From: Pelovirga terrestris
GTDB taxonomy: Bacteria; Desulfobacterota; Desulfuromonadia; Desulfuromonadales; Geopsychrobacteraceae
NCBI RefSeq assembly: GCF_014773365.1
Contig: NZ_JACWUN010000006.1
Coordinates: 108,681 to 172,680, forward strand
Reading direction: 5' to 3'
DNA: 64,000 bases
The position numbers were made by a program, and so were the translations under genes. The notes below the pieces were generated by a model. It was not told the DNA's origin and did not search any database. It saw only the letters and a program-made list of their open reading frames with translations. Positions 8,835-17,303 of the stretch are shown here, in pieces (the stretch's first letter is position 1; the number at the start of each line of letters is the position of its first letter).

Positions 8835-11374
8835 CGTGTTTCCTTTGTTGATACAGGGGATTGAAAAAACTGCCGCAGTGTAGCAAAAACCTGCTCGGTT
8901 GAGCCACGAATTATTGGTGCCGGCGGCAGAGATTTAAGAAAAATCCGCCCGTAGCCGCGTTTGACCACCCGACTGTCAAGGATCAGCACGACGCCGCGAT
9001 CGCTGCGATGGCGAATCAGGCGGCCAAACCCCTGTTTAAAACGGATAACGGCCTGAGGCACGGTATACTCCATAAAAGGATCGCCGCCGGCAGCGGTGAT
9101 GGCCTGACAGCGGGCCTCCAGGACCGGTTCCGTGGGTACCTTGAAGGGAAGCCGGGTGATGATGACCTGTTCCAGTGAGGAGCCGGGCACATCGACCCCT
9201 TCCCAGAAGGAGTCCGTACCGAACAGGGTACTGGAAATCTCTTCGGCAAAGCGTTTGAGCAGGTGATGGCGGTTTTCCTCCCCCTGACGCAGGCAGCGCA
9301 GGCGTTGAGCTTCGAGGATGGGGGCGAGTTGCTCATGGACATCACGCAGCAGGGCATAGGAAGTAAAAAGCACAAAACTGCGCCCCTGGCTGATACGCAG
9401 CGCTTTTTCGACAGCATCACGGACCCCTTCGGCAAAACCGGGGCGGCCCGGTTCCGGGATATCGGTCGGCACAACCACCAGCGCCTGGTGCTGATAATCG
9501 AAGGGAGAGTGCAGGGCCAGTTGTTTTTGCCGCCCCGCTTCGGTGTGATTCAGTCCGATGCGCGAGCAGAAATAGGCAAAGGAGTCAGCGACAGTCAGGG
9601 TTGCGCTGGTCATGACCAGGGTCTGGACCCGGTCGTAAAGGGCGTTTTTCAGGCTGGCTCCGACATCGAGGGGCGCCTGACAGAGGCTGGTCAGAAGCCC
9701 CTTGCCGCGCCCGATCCGCCCTTCACGGATGTCAATCCACAGGCAGTTGGCGGGGGTGGCGGCCTGAAAGGATGCCAGCTCGCCGGCGATAACACTTAAG
9801 CGACCAGTCATGCCCCGCAGATCAGTCAGGGTCGGATTCACTTTTTCCGCAATGTTATCGGGCAGCGTTGTCGCCAGTCGGAGCAGAGCAGTCAGCCCTT
9901 CTTCCAGCCGTACGGTTTCGTTGCGTAACCCTTCGAGCCGTCGGCACAGGCGTTGCCACAACTCTGTTGATAAAAAATCACCGAGGATACGATGTTTCAG
10001 CTCGGCCCCGCTGCCGACACTTTTGCCCAGGGCTGCCGGTAATTCTGAGGCAATCGCCTGCATTTCACCAATGGAGAGCTCATAAAGGCGCTGGCGGCGG
10101 TTGGTTAACTCCTCAATTGTTTCATGGAAATTGCGGTAGAGGGTGTCAGCACTGTCCGGCAGTGCCCGTGTCAGTTGATCGAGCAGGCGTGGCAGCAGCC
10201 CCTGCTCCGGTTTGCGCGGATGGCGCAGGCGACCTAAAACCCGTGAAAAGGTGAAGCGGGTGATCTGGGCAGAAAAATAGCTGGTGGCGACATCTTCGAG
10301 ATGGTGGGCTTCATCAAGAATGACCCGCTCGAAGGGAGGCAGGACAGCGGTGGCTGAATAATTATCGGTCTGTTCGCGCAGCGCCAGGTCGGATAGCAAC
10401 AAAGCGTGGTTGACCACCAGCAGGTTGGCACGTGCCGCCTGACGCCGGGCGCGATGGAAAAAGCAGCGACTGTAGTGGCTGCAACGAACCCGCGCACACT
10501 GATCCGGTTCGCAGCATACTTCCTCCCAGGCCTGGTACGATGGGATAAACGAGAGATCCTCGCGTGAGCCATCTTCGGTGGCGGCCGCCCAGCTGAGGAT
10601 CTGTTGCAGCTCGGCACTCTGCTCCTGGTCGAACAGACCCAGTTCGGCACCGGCGGTTTCACCGCGACGCAGGCAGAAATAATTGCTGCGCCCCTTAACC
10701 AGCACCGCCTGAAAGTTGATACCGGTGGCGCGCTGTAAAAAGGGAATATCCTTACGGATCAGCTGTTCCTGCAGGTTGATGGTGCGGGTTGAAATCACCA
10801 CCCGTTCGTGATTGTCACGAGCGAACAACAGGGCCGGCACCAGGTAGGCCAGACTCTTGCCGGTACCGGTGCCGGCTTCAATAATCGCCAACTGGCGCTG
10901 GTTAAAAGCATCGGCCACCGCAAAGGCCATGCGCAGCTGTTCCGGGCGTTCTTCGTAGTCGGGTAGCTTGCCGGCTATGACCCCGTCGGGACCGAGCAGA
11001 TCCTGAATCTGCCCATAGTCGAGATGTTCGCTATTTTTTGCCGCAAAAGGTTCCACCACCCGATAGAGATCATCGACCCGGTTGTTGACGATGAAAAAGC
11101 CGACCCCCAGATCGCCTAACAGACCGGCGACATCGATATCGGCCGGTGATGGCTCAAGGTTGCCTGAAGGATGGTTGTGGATAACAACATCGCCGTGGGA
11201 GCAGGTGTTAAGGATGGCAGGAACTGCCTTTTTCGAGCCACGGGCCAGCACCTCAACCTGGACAACCCGTAGTGTTACGTCGGTCTGGCCGAGAAAAAAT
11301 ACTTCACGGCCACGGGCTTGGGCAATGGCGTAGCGCATCTGGTCGAGGCAATCTGGTGAGAAGTCAGCAAACAT
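8831..11374 (-). CDS. JAMM-domain / DinG-type Fe-S helicase fusion
   Basis: An 847-aa protein. Residues 1-120 form a RadC-like JAMM domain with VVIHNHPSGNLEPSPADID. The rest is a superfamily 2 helicase of the DinG/XPD type: Walker A EAGTGTGKSLAYLVP, ISTRTINLQEQL, four or more cysteines in an Fe-S module (YFCLRR, EVCCEPDQC, RCSHYSRCFF), VNHALLLSD, DEAH in VILDEAHHLED, and the C-terminal GTDSFWEGVDVPG and QGFGRLIRHRSDRG motifs. It likely unwinds DNA 5'-3' in repair. An intact metal-binding JAMM domain joined to a helicase suggests it trims or processes a substrate. It is followed by the GDSL gene with a 4-nt overlap. Confidence 0.88.
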   Translation of the reverse strand: MFADFSPDCLDQMRYAIAQARGREVFFLGQTDVTLRVVQVEVLARGSKKAVPAILNTCSHGDVVIHNHPSGNLEPSPADIDVAGLLGDLGVGFFIVNNRVDDLYRVVEPFAAKNSEHLDYGQIQDLLGPDGVIAGKLPDYEERPEQLRMAFAVADAFNQRQLAIIEAGTGTGKSLAYLVPALLFARDNHERVVISTRTINLQEQLIRKDIPFLQRATGINFQAVLVKGRSNYFCLRRGETAGAELGLFDQEQSAELQQILSWAAATEDGSREDLSFIPSYQAWEEVCCEPDQCARVRCSHYSRCFFHRARRQAARANLLVVNHALLLSDLALREQTDNYSATAVLPPFERVILDEAHHLEDVATSYFSAQITRFTFSRVLGRLRHPRKPEQGLLPRLLDQLTRALPDSADTLYRNFHETIEELTNRRQRLYELSIGEMQAIASELPAALGKSVGSGAELKHRILGDFLSTELWQRLCRRLEGLRNETVRLEEGLTALLRLATTLPDNIAEKVNPTLTDLRGMTGRLSVIAGELASFQAATPANCLWIDIREGRIGRGKGLLTSLCQAPLDVGASLKNALYDRVQTLVMTSATLTVADSFAYFCSRIGLNHTEAGRQKQLALHSPFDYQHQALVVVPTDIPEPGRPGFAEGVRDAVEKALRISQGRSFVLFTSYALLRDVHEQLAPILEAQRLRCLRQGEENRHHLLKRFAEEISSTLFGTDSFWEGVDVPGSSLEQVIITRLPFKVPTEPVLEARCQAITAAGGDPFMEYTVPQAVIRFKQGFGRLIRHRSDRGVVLILDSRVVKRGYGRIFLKSLPPAPIIRGSTEQVFATLRQFFQSPVSTKETR

Positions 11375-11482
11375 GGTGCGGGATTATAGAGGAAGCGGGA
11401 TGAGAAGGGGAAGGATTGTCTTGCGGCAAAGACATTTTTGCAGTAAGTCTTTGCCTTTCACTGGAGAAAGATAAGGTTTTTT

Positions 11483-12139
11483 ATGCCGACAATCCTGGAA
11501 ATATATCGGCACCTGGGGCAGGAGTATTGTCTTGATAGCTGGTGGCCGGCGCAAAGCCCTTTTGAGGTGGCGGTCGGGGCTTTTCTGACCCAGAATACCA
11601 ACTGGCATAATGTCGAGAAGGCGCTGGCAAATCTCAGAGAGGCCGAGGCTCTGGATTTAGCGCTGCTGGCGGATATGCCTCTGGCGCAACTGGAACAGCT
11701 GATCCGCCCATCCGGCTTTTTTCGCCAGAAAGCCCAGCGCCTGCAGCATTTCTGTCGTTATGTCCTGGATCAGCACGGTGGATCCCTCGAAGATCTGCTG
11801 CAACGCGATCTTGAACAAACCCGTAACGAGCTTCTGACCCTCTCCGGTATCGGCCCGGAAACGGCAGATTCGATCCTGCTCTACGCCGGTCAGCGCCCAT
11901 CCTTTGTCGTCGACAGCTATACCCGGCGCTTTTTTGGGCGTTTGGGGCTGCTGACCGGCACAGAAAACTATGATGATATCCGTACTCTGTTCATGGCAGA
12001 AGTGAACCGGGAGGTTCCCCTCTATCAGCACTATCATGCCCTGATTGTGACCCATTGCAAGGAGCGTTGCCGAAAATCCCCCCTGTGCTCAGCCTGTTTT
12101 TTTAAAGATATCTGTGATTATGCCACTCAGGCGGCTTGA
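11483..12139 (+). CDS. endonuclease III-superfamily DNA glycosylase (MagIII-like)
   Basis: A 218-aa HhH-GPD glycosylase with an Fe-S cluster. The hairpin LTLSGIGPETADSILLYA near residues 115-132 and the catalytic aspartate in FVVDSYTRRFFGR are clear. The position held by the catalytic lysine of endonuclease III (GVGRKTA) is glutamate here (GIGPETA). This is the pattern of monofunctional 3-methyladenine glycosylases such as Helicobacter MagIII. Cysteines in HCKERCRKSPLCSACFFKDIC would ligate the cluster, with slightly shortened spacing. It probably removes damaged bases without lyase activity. It is transcribed away from the helicase gene. Confidence 0.85.
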   Translation: MPTILEIYRHLGQEYCLDSWWPAQSPFEVAVGAFLTQNTNWHNVEKALANLREAEALDLALLADMPLAQLEQLIRPSGFFRQKAQRLQHFCRYVLDQHGGSLEDLLQRDLEQTRNELLTLSGIGPETADSILLYAGQRPSFVVDSYTRRFFGRLGLLTGTENYDDIRTLFMAEVNREVPLYQHYHALIVTHCKERCRKSPLCSACFFKDICDYATQAA

Positions 12140-12207
12140 ACAATTCCGGTTTCTGCGCTAAGCTCCCGCTGTTTTAAGCTTTTTTTGCCTTGTCTGGATA
12201 CTGACCG

Positions 12208-12984
12208 ATGGATCATCTGTTGTTTCTGTTGAAAAAAATCCTGGGAGATTTTCTCACCCCGGTTCCCTTAACCCTGTTATTGCTGCTGCTGGCGGTTCCT
12301 TCCCTGCTGCGTCGTAAAAACCGCTGGTTTGGAATTCTTTGCGTGGTTGTTGCTACCACCCTGTTGTTTGTCAGTAGTTACGCGCCCTTGAATAACCGCT
12401 GGCTAGCTGATCTGGAAACACGCTACCCGGCCTACGAACAGGGCAGTGGCGCACCGGATTACATTGCGGTTCTCGGCAGTTGGCACCAGACGGTAGCTGA
12501 TCAGCCTCTGACCAGTGAGTTGAGTGCATCTGCTATTGTGCGGCTGGCGGAAGGCATGCGTATTTATCGGTTAAATCCCGGCAGCCGCCTGATCTTTACC
12601 GGTTATCAGGGTATTAACGCCGATCCGGTGGCCTATCCGGAAAAACTTAAGGAACTGGCCCTTGCTCTGGGTGTTCCCGATCAAGATATCCTGACCTTTG
12701 TCGGTCCGCGCGATACCGCCGAAGAAGCACAATTGATAGCGGAACTGTTTGCTGATGCAGAGTTGGTGCTGGTGACCTCAGCGACCCATATGCCGCGTTC
12801 CATGGAACTGTTTCGCGGCGCCGGGCTTGATCCCACTCCGGCGCCGACCGGGCACTTCAGCAAGCCGACCCGGCGGTTATGGAGATTCCCCGACGGAGAA
12901 GCTCTGGCCCGCACTGATGCTTTGATTCATGAGCATCTGGGGATGTTGTGGGCGCGGCTGATGGGACAAAGTGCGCAGGAGTAG
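12208..12984 (+). CDS. elyC: ElyC/SanA/YdcF-family inner-membrane protein (DUF218)
   Basis: A 258-aa protein with two N-terminal transmembrane helices (about residues 15-30 and 38-56) and a periplasmic DUF218 domain. The motifs DYIAVLGSW, SRLIFTGYQG, DTAEEAQLIAELF and LVTSATHMPRSMELFRGAGL are typical of the domain. In E. coli ElyC affects cell-envelope integrity and lipid carrier metabolism, but the reaction is not known. ileS starts 53 nt after the stop on the same strand and may share its transcript. The gene symbol is a family-level assignment. Confidence 0.8.
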   Translation: MDHLLFLLKKILGDFLTPVPLTLLLLLLAVPSLLRRKNRWFGILCVVVATTLLFVSSYAPLNNRWLADLETRYPAYEQGSGAPDYIAVLGSWHQTVADQPLTSELSASAIVRLAEGMRIYRLNPGSRLIFTGYQGINADPVAYPEKLKELALALGVPDQDILTFVGPRDTAEEAQLIAELFADAELVLVTSATHMPRSMELFRGAGLDPTPAPTGHFSKPTRRLWRFPDGEALARTDALIHEHLGMLWARLMGQSAQE

Positions 12985-13037
12985 GCTGGACAACACTATT
13001 ATATCAGGGCATTTCAAGCCCCGTGGAGAGACAACTC

Positions 13038-15818
13038 ATGGACTATAAAGACACCCTCAATTTACCTGTCACCGATTTTCCCATGCGCGCCAATCTGCCG
13101 GTGCGTGAGCCGGAAATCCTCGCCCAGTGGCAGCAGGCCGATCTCAATCGCCAGCTCGAAGAGGCCAATAGCGGCAAGCAGAAATTTATCCTGCATGATG
13201 GCCCCCCTTATGCCAACGGCCATATCCACATGGGCCACGCCCTGAACAAGGTGCTCAAGGATATCATCGTCAAGAGCAAGCGGATGGAAGGGTTCCATAC
13301 TCCCTACGTCCCCGGCTGGGATTGTCACGGTTTGCCGATTGAGCTGATGGTTGATAAAAAGCTCGGCAAAAAGAAGCGCGAGATGAGCAAAACCGAATTT
13401 CGCCGCGAATGCCGTGAATATGCCAAGGTGTGGGTTGCCACCCAGTCAGAGGAATTCCAGCGCCTGGGGATTTTTGGTAATTGGGCCGACCCTTACCTGA
13501 CCATGACCACCGGCTATGAAGCAACCACCGCCCGTGAGCTTGCACGTCTGGCCGAACGCGGTTCCCTGTTTAAAGGGAAAAAGCCGATTCACTGGTGTGC
13601 CTCCTGTGTCACCGCTCTGGCTGAAGCCGAAGTCGAGTACGCCGACCACAGCTCCCCTTCGATCTATGTCAAATTCCCCTATGCTGATGCCTTGCCGAAG
13701 TCGTTGGCGCAGCTGACCGATAAACCCTTGAGTTTTGTCATCTGGACGACAACTCCCTGGACCATTCCCGCCAATCTTGGCATCAGCCTGAATCCGGAGC
13801 TGCCCTATGTGGTGATTGACACGGGGACGGACTACCTGGTGGTTGCCGAAGGATTGCGCGAAAAGGTAGAAGCCGCCCTTGGCCTCGAAGGTGCCCGGGT
13901 CGTTGCGCCTCTTGACGCGGCGGAGTTCGATCAAAAAAATTGCCGTCATCCCCTCTATCAGCGCAATTCCCTGATCATGCTTGGTGATCATGTTACTCTC
14001 GAAGCCGGAACCGGTTGTGTTCATACCGCTCCCGGGCACGGTCATGATGACTATGTGATCGGCCTTAAGTACGGCCTGGAGATCTACAATCCGGTGGATG
14101 ATTATGGCCGCTACCGCGAAGAACTGGGGCTGTTCGGCGGTATGAAGCTGACTGAGGCCAACCGCGCGGTCAACGATAAGCTCCTTGACGTTGGGGCGCT
14201 GTTGCATGAGAGTGACCTCAGCCACAGCTATCCTCACTGCTGGCGCTGTAAAAAGCCGGTTATTTTTCGCGCCACCGAGCAATGGTTCATCAGCATGGAA
14301 CACAACAACCTGCGTCACAAGGCTCTCGCAGCGATTGAGCAGGTCGAGTGGATTCCGGCCTGGGGGCGTGACCGCATCTATAATATGATTGAAGCCCGTC
14401 CCGACTGGTGTGTCAGTCGGCAGCGCAGTTGGGGGGTGCCGATCACCATCATGTATTGTGAGAAATGTGGCGAAGCCCTCAACGATGGTGCCATCATGCA
14501 CCATATCGCCGACCAGTTTGACGAGGCGGGCAGTGATGTCTGGTTCGAGAAGGACGCCGCCGAACTGCTCCCGGCCGACACCCGCTGTCCGGCTTGCAAC
14601 CATGACCGCTTCACCAAGGAAACCGACATCCTCGATGTCTGGTTTGATTCCGGCGTGTCCCATGCGGCTGTTTGTGAGTTGCGGGATGAGCTTCACAGCC
14701 CCGCCGATCTCTACCTCGAAGGGTCAGATCAGCACCGCGGCTGGTTTCACTCCAGCTTGCTGGAATCGGTTGGTACCAGAGATTGCGCCCCCTACAAGGC
14801 GGTACTGACCCACGGTTTTGTGCTCGACAAGGCCGGACGCCCCATGTCCAAGTCGATGGGCAATGTCATTGCTCCGGATGAAATCATCAAGAAGTACGGT
14901 GCTGAGATTCTGCGCCTGTGGGTCGCCGCCACTGACTATCGCGACGATATCCGTCTCGGCGATGAAACCCTGCAACGCTTGTCCGACGCCTATCGGCGCA
15001 TCCGTAATACCGCCCGTTATCTGCTCGGTAACCTGAACAACTTTAACCCTGCCGCCGATCAGGTTGATTCATCACAGCTGCTGGAGCTGGATCGTTGGGC
15101 CTTGTCACGACTGGTCCGGTTGACCCAGCGGGTGCGTCAGGCTTATGAGCGTTACGAGTTTCATACGCTCTATCATGCCGTCCACAATTTCTGCAGTATC
15201 GATTTAAGTGCTTTTTATCTTGATATCTTAAAAGATCGTCTGTACGCCAGTGCCCCGTCGAGCATCGAATACCGCAGCGCCCGGACCACCTTGTACCGTA
15301 TTGTTGAGACACTGACCCGGTTGATCGCGCCGGTCTTGAGCTTTACCGCTGATGAAATCTGGCAACGCCTGCCCGGTGAACGGCCGGTCAGTGTTCATCT
15401 GGCATCTTTTCCCGAGGTTGCCACGGCGGATCTGGATGATGCCCTGGAAGCCACCTACGAGCGGCTGCTCAAGGTGCGTAACGAGGTCTCACGCCAGTTG
15501 GAAAAGGCGCGAACGGAAAAACTGATTGGCCAGTCGTTGGAGGCCAAGGTCGTGCTTCAGGTTCCCGCTGAATATCGTGAATTACTGAGCCAGTATCTGC
15601 CGCTGTTGCCGGCCTATTTCATTGTATCGCAAGTGGCATTGACTCATGACACGCTTGAGGTCGAGGCCTCTCCCCAGGTGCCGGGACTCAAAGTGCAGGT
15701 TGTTGCCGCCGAGGGCAGTAAATGTGAACGCTGCTGGAATTATGCCACCAGTGTCGGTGATCATGCCGAGCATCCAAGCCTTTGCTCGCGCTGTGTCGCG
15801 GCCCTGGCGGCGGAGTGA
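13038..15818 (+). CDS. ileS: isoleucyl-tRNA synthetase
   Basis: Charges tRNA-Ile, with editing of valine. The 926-aa class I synthetase has the HIGH-type motif PPYANGHIHMGHALNK near residues 55-70 and KMSKS in GRPMSKSMGN near 600. The editing domain includes FVIWTTTPWTIPANLG, the anticodon domain follows, and the zinc finger CERCWNYATS..HPSLCSRC closes the protein. Bacterial-type length. The frame is open 30 codons upstream, but the ATG at 13038 after GGAGAG is the family start. It forms an operon with lspA, 1 nt apart. The short leader holds no T-box. Confidence 0.98.
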   Translation: MDYKDTLNLPVTDFPMRANLPVREPEILAQWQQADLNRQLEEANSGKQKFILHDGPPYANGHIHMGHALNKVLKDIIVKSKRMEGFHTPYVPGWDCHGLPIELMVDKKLGKKKREMSKTEFRRECREYAKVWVATQSEEFQRLGIFGNWADPYLTMTTGYEATTARELARLAERGSLFKGKKPIHWCASCVTALAEAEVEYADHSSPSIYVKFPYADALPKSLAQLTDKPLSFVIWTTTPWTIPANLGISLNPELPYVVIDTGTDYLVVAEGLREKVEAALGLEGARVVAPLDAAEFDQKNCRHPLYQRNSLIMLGDHVTLEAGTGCVHTAPGHGHDDYVIGLKYGLEIYNPVDDYGRYREELGLFGGMKLTEANRAVNDKLLDVGALLHESDLSHSYPHCWRCKKPVIFRATEQWFISMEHNNLRHKALAAIEQVEWIPAWGRDRIYNMIEARPDWCVSRQRSWGVPITIMYCEKCGEALNDGAIMHHIADQFDEAGSDVWFEKDAAELLPADTRCPACNHDRFTKETDILDVWFDSGVSHAAVCELRDELHSPADLYLEGSDQHRGWFHSSLLESVGTRDCAPYKAVLTHGFVLDKAGRPMSKSMGNVIAPDEIIKKYGAEILRLWVAATDYRDDIRLGDETLQRLSDAYRRIRNTARYLLGNLNNFNPAADQVDSSQLLELDRWALSRLVRLTQRVRQAYERYEFHTLYHAVHNFCSIDLSAFYLDILKDRLYASAPSSIEYRSARTTLYRIVETLTRLIAPVLSFTADEIWQRLPGERPVSVHLASFPEVATADLDDALEATYERLLKVRNEVSRQLEKARTEKLIGQSLEAKVVLQVPAEYRELLSQYLPLLPAYFIVSQVALTHDTLEVEASPQVPGLKVQVVAAEGSKCERCWNYATSVGDHAEHPSLCSRCVAALAAE

Positions 15819-15819
15819 A

Positions 15820-16323
15820 ATGAAAAAATACAGTATCTTCTGCGGTATCGCCTTGGTTGTGCTGATTCTTGATCAGCTCACCAAGGTCTATTTTGAGCGT
15901 AACTACACCCTTGGGCAATTCAAGGTGCTGATCGAGAATCACCTCTACCTGACCCATGTGCGCAACCCCGGTGCCGCCTTTGGCATTCTCGCCGACAGCC
16001 CCTGGCGCTTGCCGTTTTTCTTGACCGTAGCATTGATTGCGGTGGTGGGGATCCTCTGGTACCTGCGGAGCCTGCCGGCGACGGCCAGGGGGATGCACTT
16101 CTCCCTCGGGCTGATTTTCGGCGGTGCGATTGGCAACGTTATTGACCGCATCCGTCTGGGCGAGGTGGTCGACTTTATCGGCGTCCACTGGTATCAGTAC
16201 CATTGGCCGGCTTTTAATGTGGCTGACAGTGCGATCAGTGTCGGCGTTGCGATCCTGCTTATTGTTTCACTGCAGGAAGAGTTGGCGCAAAGGCGTCAGC
16301 GCAACGCAACCCCTCAGGATTGA
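15820..16323 (+). CDS. lspA: prolipoprotein signal peptidase (signal peptidase II)
   Basis: Inner-membrane aspartyl protease that cuts the signal peptide from diacylglyceryl-modified prolipoproteins. The 167-aa protein has four transmembrane helices. The catalytic aspartates are in NVIDRIRLGEVVDF and FNVADSAISVG, and VRNPGAAFGIL is the conserved early loop. GGAGTGAA just before the ATG is the ribosome site and overlaps the ileS stop. The window holds several likely substrates: FlgH, the GDSL enzyme and the small lipoprotein near 20541. The ileS-lspA pairing is common in bacteria. Confidence 0.97.
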   Translation: MKKYSIFCGIALVVLILDQLTKVYFERNYTLGQFKVLIENHLYLTHVRNPGAAFGILADSPWRLPFFLTVALIAVVGILWYLRSLPATARGMHFSLGLIFGGAIGNVIDRIRLGEVVDFIGVHWYQYHWPAFNVADSAISVGVAILLIVSLQEELAQRRQRNATPQD

Positions 16324-16328
16324 TCGTT

Positions 16329-17204
16329 TCAGCAGCCGGAATCTGCCACGGGTTCCGGTTTTTTCACCCAACACTCATGTACCAGCAGTGATACCAGCAG
16401 TACCCCACCTCCAATGCTTAAACGTATCAGATCAGCATCACGATTCCAGATCAACAGGTTGACAATCAGCCCGGCGGGAATCAGCGCATTGTTCATGATC
16501 GCCAGGGTGCCGGCATCCACCAGGGTAGCCCCCTTGTTCCAGAGAAAATACCCCAGTCCCGAAGCAATCACTCCCAGGTAAACCAGTATTCCCCATTGCA
16601 GATGGGTTGTCGGTAACTTGTCCATGTTGCCAAAGGCCAGCCACAGGACCAGGGTCACCGCCAGGGCGCCGAGGTAAAAATAACCGAACAGATAACGTTG
16701 CGGCAGGTTCGTCGCCGTTCTTTCAATCAATGTCTTGTAGCCAACCTGCCCCAGGGCAAAGCAGAGATTAGCCCCCTGAACCACCAGGAATCCAGCAAAA
16801 ACCTGACTTTCCACCGGACTGTAACGGATGATCGCCGCGCCGATAACGGCCAGCAACGCAGTTAGCAGGTAGCCCAGGCGGAAACGCCGCTTCAGCAAAT
16901 CATGGATCAGGGTGACATAGATGGGGGTTAAAATAGTGAAGATCAGTACTTCGGGGACGCTGAGCAGGGTAAACGAGTGGAAGTAAAAAACATACATCAG
17001 CCCCAGCTGAATCGCGCCCAGAGCCATCAATTGACCGGCGAGTTTAAGCGGGATCGGTCGCAGCAGGGGGAGAAACACCAGGGCCGCCAGCGCCACGCGC
17101 ATAAATACAGAAAAGTAGGAATCGACCTGACCGGCCAGATAAACGCCGATAAGACTGAAAGAAAAAGCCCAGAGCAGGGTAATGCCGACAAGATAAACCA
17201 TCAT
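16329..17204 (-). CDS. EamA/DMT-family transporter
   Basis: A 291-aa inner-membrane protein with about ten hydrophobic helices in two repeated halves, the usual drug/metabolite exporter layout. LLWAFSFSLIGVYLAG opens the first half; LVYLGVIASGLGYFLWNKGAT is the signature near the end of the second EamA repeat. Substrates of this family are amino acids, metabolites or drugs and cannot be told from sequence. It converges on lspA with a 5-nt gap, and the membrane LuxR regulator gene lies upstream on the same strand. Confidence 0.85.
   Translation of the reverse strand: MMVYLVGITLLWAFSFSLIGVYLAGQVDSYFSVFMRVALAALVFLPLLRPIPLKLAGQLMALGAIQLGLMYVFYFHSFTLLSVPEVLIFTILTPIYVTLIHDLLKRRFRLGYLLTALLAVIGAAIIRYSPVESQVFAGFLVVQGANLCFALGQVGYKTLIERTATNLPQRYLFGYFYLGALAVTLVLWLAFGNMDKLPTTHLQWGILVYLGVIASGLGYFLWNKGATLVDAGTLAIMNNALIPAGLIVNLLIWNRDADLIRLSIGGGVLLVSLLVHECWVKKPEPVADSGC
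16336..16364 (+). terminator. terminator after ileS-lspA
   Basis: CCGGAA pairs with TTCCGG across an 11-nt loop and is followed by six T. It lies 12 nt after the lspA stop, inside the 3' end of the convergent EamA gene. Confidence 0.75.
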
Positions 17205-17303
17205 GAACCCCTTGTTTATGTTGATGTGGAAAAAACAGGGGGACGATACTCAAACATGTCACACTAGTCAACCCATAAACTGGAATAGGGTTTACTAGTA
17301 GGG

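Noticed and set aside
12985..13037. A possible T-box leader before ileS
   Set aside because: Only 53 nt of leader; no specifier stem, T-box motif or terminator hairpin.
13446..14696. A 416-codon open frame antisense to ileS
   Set aside because: It lies fully within ileS, has no family motif or ribosome site, and its residue pattern follows the codon bias of the opposite strand.
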